Below, one piece after another: positions 10,519 to 18,022 of a stretch of 64,000 nt of DNA (positions are counted from its first letter, which is position 1; every line of letters starts with the position of its first letter). The notes under the pieces are model-generated. The model made no database searches. It was not told the origin of the DNA and saw only the letters and a list, made by a program, of their open reading frames with translations. The DNA comes from Bradyrhizobium sp. 4. GTDB taxonomy: Bacteria; Pseudomonadota; Alphaproteobacteria; Rhizobiales; Xanthobacteraceae. The stretch is taken from positions 7,032,001-7,096,000 of the forward strand of contig NZ_CP064686.1 in NCBI RefSeq assembly GCF_023100905.1. Reading direction: 5' to 3'. The translations under genes and the position numbers were made by a program.

Positions 10519-11241
10519 TCATCGCACCAGCAGCGTGACCGCCAAGGGCACCAGGAAGGAGGTCACCAAGGCGTTCAGGCTCATGGCGATCCCGGAGAAG
10601 ACGCCGGCGATCTCGTCGACCTGGAACGCTCGCGCGGTACCGATCCCATGCGCGGCAAGGCCGGCGGCAAAGCCGCGGGCGCGGAAATCGCTGATGCCGG
10701 TGCGGTTCATCAGCGGCGTCACGATGATCGCGCCCATAATGCCCGTAAGGATGACCGCAACCGCAGCCAGCGAGGGATCGGCGTGCAGGGATTCGGCGAT
10801 GCCCATGGCAACACCGGCCGTGACGGATTTCGGCGCGAGCGACAAAACCACTTCGTGCGGCAGACCGGCAAGTTGGGCCAGTAACACCACGGACACCACG
10901 GCCGTGACCGATCCCGCGACCAGCGCCACCAGCATCGGCACGATCGAGGCGACGACGCGCTTGCGGTTCTCGTAGAGGGGAACAGCCAGCGCGACCGTCG
11001 CGGGCCCCAAAAGGAAATGCACGAACTGCGCGCCGGCGAAATAGGTCGTGTAGGAGGTGCCGGTTAGCAGCAGGAACGCGCCGACGATCCACATCGCATG
11101 CAGCACGGGATTGGCGAGCGGATGGCGCCGCGTCGCCAGCGACACCGCGTCCGTACCGGCATAGACCAGCAGCGTCACTGTCAACCAAAGCAGCGGCGAC
11201 TGCGAGAGATAGACCCAGAGCGAGAATGGATTGTCCTTCAT
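10519..11241 (-). CDS. LrgB/CidB family membrane protein (YohK-like)
   Basis: 240 residues and a polytopic inner-membrane protein with about seven helices. Conserved LrgB features are LSLAPKSVTAGVAMGIAE (part shown) and the C-terminal GIGTARAFQVDE segment. The partner LrgA-like gene lies immediately upstream with an ATGA overlap. LrgAB pairs are known as holin-like or pyruvate/C3-transport-associated proteins. Which role applies here is not evident from sequence. Confidence 0.92.
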   Translation of the reverse strand: MKDNPFSLWVYLSQSPLLWLTVTLLVYAGTDAVSLATRRHPLANPVLHAMWIVGAFLLLTGTSYTTYFAGAQFVHFLLGPATVALAVPLYENRKRVVASIVPMLVALVAGSVTAVVSVVLLAQLAGLPHEVVLSLAPKSVTAGVAMGIAESLHADPSLAAVAVILTGIMGAIIVTPLMNRTGISDFRARGFAAGLAAHGIGTARAFQVDEIAGVFSGIAMSLNALVTSFLVPLAVTLLVR

Positions 11242-11615
11242 CGCGCGTCCCTCAACAGGCGGCTGACCAGGCGGAAAGTGAGTACGGTTGCGAGCAGGGT
11301 GACGACCACCGACAGCGCGAGCACGAGGATGATGGCGATGCCGTGGGACGCGAGCAGATCGAGCTTCTGCACGACGCCGACCCCGGCCGGCACGAACAGC
11401 AACGACAGATGCGCGAGCAGACCCTTGCTCGCCGTCTCGACGCCATCACCACGCAGCGGCCCGCGCGCGAGAAGCGCAAAGCGGTCGCGCGCGAGCAGCA
11501 GGATGAGGAGCAGCAAGAGGCCAAGCACCGGGCCCGGCATCGGCAGGCCGAGGCCGCGCACGACGGCTTCGCCGATCAACTGGCAGAGAAGAATTAGACC
11601 AAGGCTTGCAAGCAT
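11238..11615 (-). CDS. LrgA/CidA family membrane protein (YohJ-like)
   Basis: 125 residues with four predicted helices, including the conserved MPGPVLGLLLLLILLL helix of LrgA/CidA. It works with the LrgB-like protein to which it is translationally coupled (ATGA at 11238-11241). The gene is 44 bases downstream of two thioesterase genes on the same strand. It may therefore belong to the TetR-regulated transcript that begins near 12568. Confidence 0.92.
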   Translation of the reverse strand: MLASLGLILLCQLIGEAVVRGLGLPMPGPVLGLLLLLILLLARDRFALLARGPLRGDGVETASKGLLAHLSLLFVPAGVGVVQKLDLLASHGIAIILVLALSVVVTLLATVLTFRLVSRLLRDAR

Positions 11616-11659
11616 GACTTAGGCATCAAGGGATGCGCCGGCGGTCTTGTCAATCGCCG

Positions 11660-12136
11660 CTATGCAGCGGTCGTGCGCGGCGCTTGCGCAGCCGCAACGC
11701 GCGGCAGCATTGCCATCAGCGTCCCGGTCATCATGGCGATCAACGTGACCTTGCCCTCGTGCTCGGCAAATGCCTTTGCCTCGCAAAAGGTCAGCGTGCG
11801 GCCGGGCTTGACCACCCCGGCCTTGAAGACGAAACGCTCGCCCCGCGCCGGCGCGAGCAACGTGGTCTTGAACTCGACGGTGAGGATATCGGCCTCGCAC
11901 GGCATCAGGGTGAAGGCAGCACCACCACAGGCATTGTCGAGTCCTGCGGTAATGATGCCGGCGTGGACAAAGCCGTTCTGCTGTGTGAGGGCCGGCGAAT
12001 GCAGCATGGCGAGTTCAGCCTCGCCCGGCGCAAGGCGGACGATCGCGATGCCGAGCGTGTGCATTGCCGGCTGGCGATCGAACATGGCGATGGCAGCCGC
12101 GCGGTAGCCCGGGTTCTTCGGCTCGTATGCAGCCAT
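11660..12136 (-). CDS. PaaI-family hotdog thioesterase
   Basis: 158 residues with a single hotdog domain. The recognisable strand-helix motif is NGFVHAGIITAGLDNACGGAA, quoted here near its limit; it carries the PaaI-type HAG...LDNACG region that lines the active site. These enzymes hydrolyse acyl- or aryl-CoA thioesters in the cytoplasm. Only 3 bases separate it from the second thioesterase upstream, so they are co-transcribed. The physiological acyl group is unknown. Confidence 0.88.
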   Translation of the reverse strand: MAAYEPKNPGYRAAAIAMFDRQPAMHTLGIAIVRLAPGEAELAMLHSPALTQQNGFVHAGIITAGLDNACGGAAFTLMPCEADILTVEFKTTLLAPARGERFVFKAGVVKPGRTLTFCEAKAFAEHEGKVTLIAMMTGTLMAMLPRVAAAQAPRTTAA

Positions 12137-12139
12137 GGC

Positions 12140-12568
12140 TCAGGCCTCCGCCGGCTCGGCGAGATGTCTCAAGGCGATCTCGCGAATGGCGTCCGTGAAC
12201 GGCACCGATTTGCGCTGGCTACGGTCCATGTGCACGCCCGTGATCTCGCAGAACGCGGCGATCTCGCCGGTCTCGGCATTGGTCATGTCGTGCCGGAAGC
12301 GAATCGATTTGTCGCGGATCTCGAGCAGGTGACTGCGCATCTCGACGATGTCACCGGCGAGCAGCTCGCGCTTGTAGGTGATGTTCTGCTGCACGGCGGC
12401 CGTGCCGCGGCCGGAGCCGCGCAGATAGCTCGGCGTCAGCCCGAGCCGGGCGAACAGATTCCAGTTGGCTTCGTCGAACTTGCCGACATACCACATGATG
12501 TTCATGTGGCCGACGTGATCGCACTGCCACGGATAGACCGTGCCGCGATAGGTCGCCTCCTGCTCCAT
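12140..12568 (-). CDS. Acyl-CoA thioesterase, 4HBT hotdog family
   Basis: 142 residues. It starts at the ATG at 12568 (MEQEATYRG) preceded by GGGAGAA. The longer open frame would start inside the operator and lacks a ribosome site. The 4-hydroxybenzoyl-CoA thioesterase signature is present as CDHVGHMNIMWYVGKFDEAN, including the Asp and the HMN(x)3Y pattern. First gene of a probable four-gene set (two thioesterases, LrgA, LrgB), divergent from a TetR gene with two palindromes between them. Confidence 0.88.
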   Translation of the reverse strand: MEQEATYRGTVYPWQCDHVGHMNIMWYVGKFDEANWNLFARLGLTPSYLRGSGRGTAAVQQNITYKRELLAGDIVEMRSHLLEIRDKSIRFRHDMTNAETGEIAAFCEITGVHMDRSQRKSVPFTDAIREIALRHLAEPAEA

Positions 12569-12602
12569 CGCAATTCTCCCTGACCTTTTCTGGCTTTGAT
12601 TG

Positions 12603-12622
12603 TTGATACGGTAGCGTATCAA
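12603..12622. promoter_or_regulatory. Palindromic operator 1 for the adjacent TetR regulator
   Basis: TTGATACGGTAGCGTATCAA is an inverted repeat (only the central GTAG breaks symmetry). It is placed 35 bases upstream of the thioesterase ATG, in the intergenic region shared with the divergent TetR gene. It shares ATACGGTA(C/G)CGTATCAA with the second palindrome. The pairing of a TetR gene with twin palindromes supports autoregulation and repression of the divergent operon. Confidence 0.8.
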
Positions 12623-12640
12623 CCTCCTCCCGCGTTAGCA

Positions 12641-12654
12641 ATACGGTACCGTAT
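12641..12654. promoter_or_regulatory. Palindromic operator 2 for the adjacent TetR regulator
   Basis: ATACGGTACCGTAT is a perfect 14-base palindrome, followed by CAAG as in operator 1. Its centre is 35 bases from the centre of operator 1 and 30 bases from the TetR ATG, so it could control the regulator's own promoter. Confidence 0.8.
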
Positions 12655-12677
12655 CAAGAATCGGCGAGGCTGCCTGC

Positions 12678-13226
12678 ATGAGTGACGGCAAAGGCGATGT
12701 CTGGGTCGAGGCAGGGTTCACTGAACTCGCCCGATCGGGGGTCGAGGGGGTGCGGGTCGAGGTGCTCGCCAAGAATTTGGGCGTCACCAAGGGCGGCTTC
12801 TACCGCCGCTTCGCCGACCGTGCCGCGCTGCTCGGTGCCATGCTGGAGCGCTGGCGCGAGGGGCGCTCAACGGCGATCGCGCAGCAGACGAGTCTCGATG
12901 GCCAAGAGCCCCGTGAACGGCTGAGGGCAGTGATCCAGCTCTATTCGGAGCGGCTCAATCCGGACGGGATGGCGATCGAGCTTGCGATCCGGCAATGGGC
13001 CCGCTCGGACGAGGGCGCCGCGGCAGCGGTGGCGAAAGTGGACGCGGCGCGGCTGAAGCACGTCGCCGAACTCTATCGCGCGACCGGCCTCGAGACCGAG
13101 GCAGCTGAAGCGCAGGCTTTCCTGTTCTACTGCTTCATCTTCGGCCAGAGCCTGCTGTTCGTCGAGCGCGGCCCGCGCAAGCGATCGCAGCTCGTGGCGA
13201 AATCGGCCGAGAAGCTACTGGATTAA
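12678..13226 (+). CDS. TetR/AcrR family transcriptional regulator
   Basis: 182 residues. The N-terminal helix-turn-helix (about 15-55) contains GVEGVRVEVLAKNLGVTKGG followed by FYRRFADRAALL, the classic TetR recognition region. The C-terminal ligand/dimer domain is divergent. It is transcribed away from the thioesterase-LrgAB cluster, and two matching palindromes lie between. By analogy with fatty-acyl-CoA-responsive TetR proteins, the effector may be an acyl-CoA; that is inference from the neighbours. It is followed at 5 bases by a strong terminator hairpin. Confidence 0.9.
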   Translation: MSDGKGDVWVEAGFTELARSGVEGVRVEVLAKNLGVTKGGFYRRFADRAALLGAMLERWREGRSTAIAQQTSLDGQEPRERLRAVIQLYSERLNPDGMAIELAIRQWARSDEGAAAAVAKVDAARLKHVAELYRATGLETEAAEAQAFLFYCFIFGQSLLFVERGPRKRSQLVAKSAEKLLD

Positions 13227-13230
13227 AGCA

Positions 13231-13257
13231 AGAGGCCGGAGCTTGGCTCCGGCCTCT
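13231..13257. terminator. Strong hairpin terminator between convergent genes
   Basis: AGAGGCCGGAGC, loop TTG, GCTCCGGCCTCT: a perfect 12-base-pair stem just after the TetR stop and 16 bases beyond the stop of the convergent secreted-protein gene. It probably serves both directions. Confidence 0.8.
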
Positions 13258-13273
13258 GCGTCGTCTTGAAGCC

Positions 13274-13765
13274 TCAGGCGGCGCCCTTCAGCTTCTTGTT
13301 GCATTCGCTGTAATAGCCGCCGCCCTTCTCGATCCACTTCATGCCGCCATTGCCGTTGGTGGTCTTGTTGGCGTTGTACTGGTCGACGCAGGTGTGCAGG
13401 CGCCCCTTGCCGGGGGTCTCCTTGGCGTATTTCGGATCAACGGCGTTCGGATAGATCGCGGGGCCGGCCGGCAGGGTCGGCGCGGCAGCCGGGGCGGCCT
13501 CCTTCTTCGCCTGCTTCGGCTCGGCGGGAGCGGCGGGCGCAGCAGGAGCGGCCGCGGTCGGCGCAGCCGCTGGCGTCGCATCCGCGCCGCACTGGGCCTT
13601 GCGGAAGTCATTCCACTTCGTGGTGCCGAGCGAGCCGTCCTTCTTGGCGGCCTGGTATTTCGCGCTGCACTCCTGCGAGGTCAGCGCCTGCGCCGGCGCA
13701 CTCACCACCAGCGCGGCAAAGCCCGACAGCGCAACTGCACACAGCAACTTTGATTGAATGGTCAT
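13274..13765 (-). CDS. Secreted Ala/Pro-rich hypothetical protein with paired cysteines
   Basis: 163 residues. A signal peptide (MTIQSKLLCAVALSGFAALV... ending at AQA) leads to a short Cys-containing segment (SQECSAKYQAAKK, KAQCGAD). A low-complexity Ala/Pro linker follows (about 62-100), then a second Cys-containing segment (HTCVDQYNANK, YYSECNKKL). No known family is recognised. The layout suggests two small disulfide-stabilised modules joined by a flexible linker in the periplasm. Confidence 0.8.
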   Translation of the reverse strand: MTIQSKLLCAVALSGFAALVVSAPAQALTSQECSAKYQAAKKDGSLGTTKWNDFRKAQCGADATPAAAPTAAAPAAPAAPAEPKQAKKEAAPAAAPTLPAGPAIYPNAVDPKYAKETPGKGRLHTCVDQYNANKTTNGNGGMKWIEKGGGYYSECNKKLKGAA

Positions 13766-13967
13766 CCTTGGTCTCCTCCTTGATCTTCCCCCGAGGGAAG
13801 TGAACCGAGGATTGCTATCCTAGCGTGCCGCCAGCTCGCGACAAGGAAGCGATGGCTGCTGCCGCCAAAATATAGTGATCCTCCACGTTCGAATTATTCA
13901 TGTCGCGTTCAGCAAGGCCAGCCGACTTTCGCGCCCTTCGCAATTCCCGCAAGAAGAGTGCAGCACC

Positions 13968-14252
13968 ATGACCTTCACATCTCGCCTCGCCGTCGTCGCT
14001 CTCACCTCCCTGCTCGCCACCGGCACTGCCTTCGCGCAGACCGCCGCGCCGGCAGCAAAGACCGACACCAAGACCACAACCGCCGCCCCCATGGACAAGA
14101 AGGCACCGAAGGAGCACTCGGCCGAATCGCTCGAATGCTCCAAGCAGGCCGACGCCAAGGGCCTGCACGGCAAGGAGCGCAAGAAATTCCGCTCCGAATG
14201 CATCAAGACCGCCAAAGCCGGTATGGCCGCGCCGGCTGCGGACAAGAAGTAA
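13968..14252 (+). CDS. PsiF-repeat small secreted protein
   Basis: 94 residues starting at MTFTSRLAVVALTSLL, a signal peptide ending at AFAQ. A Thr/Ala/Lys-rich spacer follows, then one PsiF-type repeat with C-x(n)-C spacing: ESLECSKQADAKGLHGKER and KKFRSECIKTAKAG. PsiF of E. coli is phosphate-starvation induced and has two such repeats; its function is unknown. A longer frame from 13875 is not supported because the signal peptide begins at 13968. Confidence 0.82.
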   Translation: MTFTSRLAVVALTSLLATGTAFAQTAAPAAKTDTKTTTAAPMDKKAPKEHSAESLECSKQADAKGLHGKERKKFRSECIKTAKAGMAAPAADKK

Positions 14253-14348
14253 ATCCTTCCCCCTGCTCGCGGCTTCGGGAGAGGCGCGCGCATTGCGGCA
14301 TGACGTGGCCGCAATTGTGCGCCTCTCGCTGATTTGCGATAAGGCGGT

Positions 14349-15434
14349 GTGAAGCAAATCACCGTCTCCCTGCCGTTCGAATGGCCGAGCCGTGCCAAGA
14401 TCTTGAGCACGATGGAAACGCTTGTCATCGGCACCACCGGCGGCCTCGTGTTTTTGCTCGCGGGCCTTCCGGGGGGATTGATCTCGGGCTCCATGATCGC
14501 GGTCGGGATCGCCGCGATCGCCGGTCGCCAGCTGACGCTGCCGCCGATCCTGACCCAGACCGTGCTGGTGCTGCTCGGCATTTCGTTAGGATCAGTCGTC
14601 TCGCGCCACCTGCTTCAACAGGTCAGTGCGTATCCGCTCACCATCGGGCTGCTCGCGCTCGCGACCTTCTGCTCGACCTTCGGCTCGAGCTATTATCTCC
14701 AGCGCATCCACGGCTGGGACCGCACCTCGGCCTTCCTCGCGGGCAGCCCCGGCGCGCTATCGCAGATCACGATTTTGGCGGTCGAGCGCGGCGCCGACTT
14801 GCCGGGCATCGCTGTGGTGCAGACCATGCGCGTGATCATCCTCACCGCGGCGCTGCCGATGGTGCTGGCGTTCGCCGGCGTCGCGCCCTCCGTCGCGCCA
14901 TCGCTGACGACGACCATCGCCTCTCCGCTCGACCTCGTCGAGTTGGTCGCGGCCTCGCTGGCCGCGGCGCTCGTCCTGCGGCTGATCAGGTTTCCGGCGA
15001 GCTGGATGTTCGGCGCGATGATCGGCTCGAGCGTGTTGCATGGCGCAGGCTGGGTCGAGGGCGGCCTGCCGGACTGGGTACGCGGCGTGGCGCTGATCGG
15101 CATCGGCGCCCTGATCGGCAGCCGCTTCGCGCGGATGCAGATCAAGACGCTCGCCGGCCACATCAACGCGGCGCTGGGCTCGTTTGCCGTCGCCATCGCC
15201 GTCTCCGCGATTTTCGTCGGCATCGTGGCGCTCACCACGCAGGTGAAATTCTCCGACGTCGTGGTCGCCTACGCACCGGGCGCGATGGACGCCATGCTGG
15301 CGCTGGCCCTGACGCTGCACATCGACCCGATCTTCGTCGGCGCCCATCACCTCTCGCGTTTCGTCTTCGTGACGATCGCGACGCCGGGCATCGTGCACCT
15401 GTTCGGCCGGACGCAGGACGATGTGGATGATTGA
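14349..15434 (+). CDS. AbrB-family polytopic membrane protein (PF05145 type)
   Basis: 361 residues from a GTG start with AAGG just upstream; an ATG at 14412 is an alternative. About ten hydrophobic helices form two similar halves. The repeated element GGLPGGLISGSMIAVGIAA in the first half has the counterpart FPASWMFGAMIGSSV in the second. The family is annotated as AbrB-type or putative ammonia-monooxygenase regulator, but it is a membrane protein of unknown, probably transport-related, role. Convergent with dsbB, 3 bases apart. Confidence 0.85.
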   Translation: MKQITVSLPFEWPSRAKILSTMETLVIGTTGGLVFLLAGLPGGLISGSMIAVGIAAIAGRQLTLPPILTQTVLVLLGISLGSVVSRHLLQQVSAYPLTIGLLALATFCSTFGSSYYLQRIHGWDRTSAFLAGSPGALSQITILAVERGADLPGIAVVQTMRVIILTAALPMVLAFAGVAPSVAPSLTTTIASPLDLVELVAASLAAALVLRLIRFPASWMFGAMIGSSVLHGAGWVEGGLPDWVRGVALIGIGALIGSRFARMQIKTLAGHINAALGSFAVAIAVSAIFVGIVALTTQVKFSDVVVAYAPGAMDAMLALALTLHIDPIFVGAHHLSRFVFVTIATPGIVHLFGRTQDDVDD

Positions 15435-15437
15435 GCC

Positions 15438-15977
15438 TTAGCGCTTCGCCGTCGCAACGAATCCCCACGCGGCGATCGCAGCTATCAACAGCGAGATCAG
15501 CAAATTGTAGCCGGCAAGCGAGAGGCCGAGGAAGCGCCACTGCACCTCGTCGCAGCGGACCACCTTCACGGTGTCGAGTCGCGACAGCAGGTCGGTGGCG
15601 CTGCCGAGATTGACGACGGGACCGGAGCAGTCGGTCGGTCCCTTCCAAAAGCCCCATTCGACGCCGGCGTGATAGGTGCCGAGCCCGGCATTGGCGAGGC
15701 TGGCCAGCACAAGGATCGCGAGGCCCGCGAACAGCAGCGGCCTCGGCGCACCGCCCCGCGCCGCGAGTGCGATGAGCAGGCCCAGCGGGATCGCGAGGTA
15801 ATAGGCGTAGCGCTGCTCCAGGCACAGCGGACAGGGCACGATCCCGAGCACCAGCTGGAAGAACCAGGCGCCTGCGATCGTCGCGGCTGCAATCAGCGTG
15901 ACCGCGAGCGAAGCGACCAGCGCGGGGCTCGTGGCCGCCGGTTTGAATGCAGGTATTGCGGCACTCTGGGTCGTCAC
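15438..15977 (-). CDS. dsbB: Disulfide bond formation protein DsbB
   Basis: 179 residues with four membrane helices. The first periplasmic pair is C49-P-L-C52 after the first helix and the second pair is C117 and C142 in the second periplasmic loop (GPTDCSGP, VVRCDEV), as expected for DsbB. It reoxidises DsbA by passing electrons to quinones. The DsbA-like protein at 9772 could be a partner, but the genes are 5 kb apart. Confidence 0.9.
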   Translation of the reverse strand: MTTQSAAIPAFKPAATSPALVASLAVTLIAAATIAGAWFFQLVLGIVPCPLCLEQRYAYYLAIPLGLLIALAARGGAPRPLLFAGLAILVLASLANAGLGTYHAGVEWGFWKGPTDCSGPVVNLGSATDLLSRLDTVKVVRCDEVQWRFLGLSLAGYNLLISLLIAAIAAWGFVATAKR

Positions 15978-16065
15978 GGCAGCCTCTTTTCGATGGGTCG
16001 CTTTCCAAGGCTGTAACCCCGGCTCATGCGGCTGTCGAGAACGGCCGGGATCACTTTGGCGCGGG

Positions 16066-16093
16066 TTGACCCCGCTTGGTCCATGGCTATAGT
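16066..16093 (+). promoter_or_regulatory. Housekeeping sigma-70-type promoter of tRNA-Leu
   Basis: TTGACC at 16066-16071 and TATAGT at 16088-16093 are separated by 16 bases and lie about 40 bases upstream of the tRNA 5' end. This is the best consensus promoter in the window. Confidence 0.75.
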
Positions 16094-16132
16094 CCGCCGG
16101 CTTCGCGACGCCCTGTTAGGGGCTGACCGAGG

Positions 16133-16217
16133 GCCCCTGTGGCGGAACTGGTAGACGCGCTCGACTCAAAATCGAGTTCCGCAAGGAGTGCTGGTTCGAT
16201 TCCGGCCAGGGGCACCA
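16133..16217 (+). tRNA. tRNA-Leu (anticodon CAA)
   Basis: Acceptor stem GCCCCTG pairs with CAGGGGC; discriminator A and an encoded CCA end at 16217. The anticodon stem CTCGA/TCGAG encloses the loop CTCAAAA, giving anticodon CAA, which reads UUG. The T arm is GGTTCGATTCC and the long variable arm of a class II tRNA is present. It has its own promoter upstream and a large hairpin downstream. Confidence 0.95.
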
Positions 16218-16277
16218 CGCTTCGCCCTTTCGGGCTTCGCGTGGCGCAGCCCGCGCCAAGCCCGAAAGGGTGAAGCG
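16218..16277 (+). terminator. Large hairpin immediately after tRNA-Leu
   Basis: Arms at 16218-16237 and 16258-16277 are 20 bases long and complementary except for one G-T pair. The 20-base loop itself contains GGCGC/GCGCC. It starts at the base after CCA, so it probably both terminates the transcript and marks the 3' end for processing. No T tract follows. Confidence 0.65.
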
Positions 16278-16391
16278 TGTCCGGCGAAGCCTCTTGGCGA
16301 AGACGGACTGTCTCGGCCTCCCCCTCCCTAGCAATCGTCACATGCCACCTGTATAAACCGGTAGCTTCTTCCGCAATTCGAAGGAGCTCAT

Positions 16392-16694
16392 ATGAACGAC
16401 CTGCACACGTGGCTTTCGCAACAGCACCACGGCCTGCGCACCTTCCGGATCTTTCAGCAAAAGCTCGAGACGCTCGGCCGCGACGACTCCGAACAGCGCG
16501 GCCTGTGCCGTCTGTTGAGCGGTCTCGTCGGCAGCTATGTCGAGACGTTCGAAGAGGCTCCGCTGCCCGTCGAGGTCGCTGACGACGCCTATCATCGCCT
16601 GCTGGCGCTGGTCGCAAGCCTCGATCTCGAGGGCGACACCAGTCGGCGGCTCGCGGACATCAACCGGGTTGCGACCTGCGAACTCTGGCAGTGA
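16392..16694 (+). CDS. Conserved-looking hypothetical protein, 100 aa
   Basis: The start MNDLHTWLSQQHHG is preceded by AAGGAG with ideal spacing, which supports a real gene. It is soluble, mainly helical and acidic, with a Leu-rich middle (LCRLLSGLVGSYVETFEE). There is no signal peptide, membrane segment or motif that I recognise. It lies downstream of the tRNA hairpin and upstream of another small unknown gene. Confidence 0.65.
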   Translation: MNDLHTWLSQQHHGLRTFRIFQQKLETLGRDDSEQRGLCRLLSGLVGSYVETFEEAPLPVEVADDAYHRLLALVASLDLEGDTSRRLADINRVATCELWQ

Positions 16695-16830
16695 CGAGAG
16701 CGGGCCGCCGTCCGGCTCGCATCCGCATCCCTGGGACACTTCGCCAGGAGAGGGCCGTGTGCTTCCCTGCACGAGCCTCCCTCGACGGGTTCGACTTCGC
16801 AGAGCCAGTCCCTATATCGTGGGGCAACCT

Positions 16831-17088
16831 ATGTTGATGCAGCGAGCAGCTTCGATGGCCAGGAGACGCGCGACCGAAACGGACGCCGACGACGTCCCCC
16901 GCTTCTTCGTCTGGGTGCGCGGTCTCGAGGGCCCCGAACCGCAGAAATGGATGGCGATGGATTTCGGCGTCGGTGACTGGAAGCGGCCGCTCGTGCTCGC
17001 CTATCTGGAGCTGCCGGAAGGCGAGCGACACTTGCCGTTGTCGGCGCTGGCCCGGCGATACCCACCGCCGCGGGGAGAGGCTTCGTAG
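16831..17088 (+). CDS. Small hypothetical protein, 85 aa
   Basis: The open frame continues upstream to 16537, but only the part from MLMQRAASMARRR onward has a protein-like composition. GGGG lies upstream of the ATG at 16831, and ATG codons at 16837 and 16855 are alternatives. The core PRFFVWVRGLEGPEPQKWMA, followed by an aromatic and acidic stretch, looks like a small folded beta domain. No family is recognised. Confidence 0.45.
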   Translation: MLMQRAASMARRRATETDADDVPRFFVWVRGLEGPEPQKWMAMDFGVGDWKRPLVLAYLELPEGERHLPLSALARRYPPPRGEAS

Positions 17089-17332
17089 AGGAGCCATCCT
17101 GGGCGGAAGCGAGGATCTCGCCAGCCCTCAACCCAGGGCGAGCAACGCCGCACGGCGCTAATCACGGTGCAGCGTCTGCCAGTGCCGCCGACGCCATCGG
17201 CCGCAGCAAAGCGATAGGCGGCGTCCGCGACGGCGGAAGAGTGACAATGCGCCCCCATGATTATGGGTGTCGCGGCGCCCGCACCGCAGCTAAACTTGGC
17301 CCTGCGCCGCGGGGGACACGCGGTGCAGGACG

Positions 17333-18022
17333 ATGATCATGACCGAACAGGGCGAGACGGGTGAAGCCATCACCATCCTCCTCGTCGAGGACGACGCGCC
17401 GACCTGCTGGCGGCTCCACGACGCGCTGGTCAAGGCCGGCTACGAGGTGCGCAGCGCCGGTACGCTGGGAGAGGCTCGTTCGGCGCTGAGCGCGGCGGTG
17501 CCGCGCGTGCTGCTCACCGATCTGCGGCTGCCCGACGGCCACGGCATCCAGCTGATCCGCGAGACAAGGCAACGCTTTCCCGACACCGAGATCATGGTGA
17601 TCTCGGCGCTTGGCGACGAAGAGAGTGTGATCTCCGCGATCACGGTGGGCGCCACCGGCTATCTCCTGAAGGATGCGTTCCCCACGGACATCGCCACCAC
17701 CGTGCGCGATCTGGTCGCCGGCCATTCGCCGATCTCGGCCTCGATCGCCCGTTTCATCGTGCGCAGAACGCAGGGTACCGCGCAGAATGCGGCCGAGCCT
17801 CCGCCGGGTCCCGCCCTCAACACCGCAAGGCTCACCCCACGCGAGATCGACATCCTCTGGGGCATCGCCAAGGGCTTCAGCTACGCCGAGATCGCGAGCC
17901 ATCTCGGCCTGTCCAGGCAGACCGTGCCCGGCCACATCAAGAACATCTATCGCAAGCTCGAAGTGCACACCCGCAGCGAAGCGGTGTTCGAAGCGGTGCA
18001 GCAGGGCCTGATCAAGCTGTGA
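17333..18022 (+). CDS. LuxR-type (NarL-family) response regulator
   Basis: 229 residues. Receiver domain (about 12-130) with acidic pair E19/D20-D21, phosphoacceptor D63 in LLTDLRLPDG and Lys in GYLLKDAF. C-terminal LuxR helix-turn-helix (about 165-222): LTPREIDILWGIAKGFSYAE, followed by IASHLGLSRQTV. A second ATG at 17339 has better spacing to AGGA and may be the real start. The GTGA overlap with the next gene couples it to its kinase; its targets are unknown. Confidence 0.93.
   Translation: MIMTEQGETGEAITILLVEDDAPTCWRLHDALVKAGYEVRSAGTLGEARSALSAAVPRVLLTDLRLPDGHGIQLIRETRQRFPDTEIMVISALGDEESVISAITVGATGYLLKDAFPTDIATTVRDLVAGHSPISASIARFIVRRTQGTAQNAAEPPPGPALNTARLTPREIDILWGIAKGFSYAEIASHLGLSRQTVPGHIKNIYRKLEVHTRSEAVFEAVQQGLIKL

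Noticed and set aside
10519..11615. LrgAB as a phage holin/lysis cassette
   Set aside because: No endolysin or phage genes nearby; the sequence fits the chromosomal LrgA/LrgB family.
16133..16391. tRNA-Leu as an integration site of a genomic island
   Set aside because: No integrase and no repeated 3' tRNA fragment found downstream; neighbouring genes look chromosomal.
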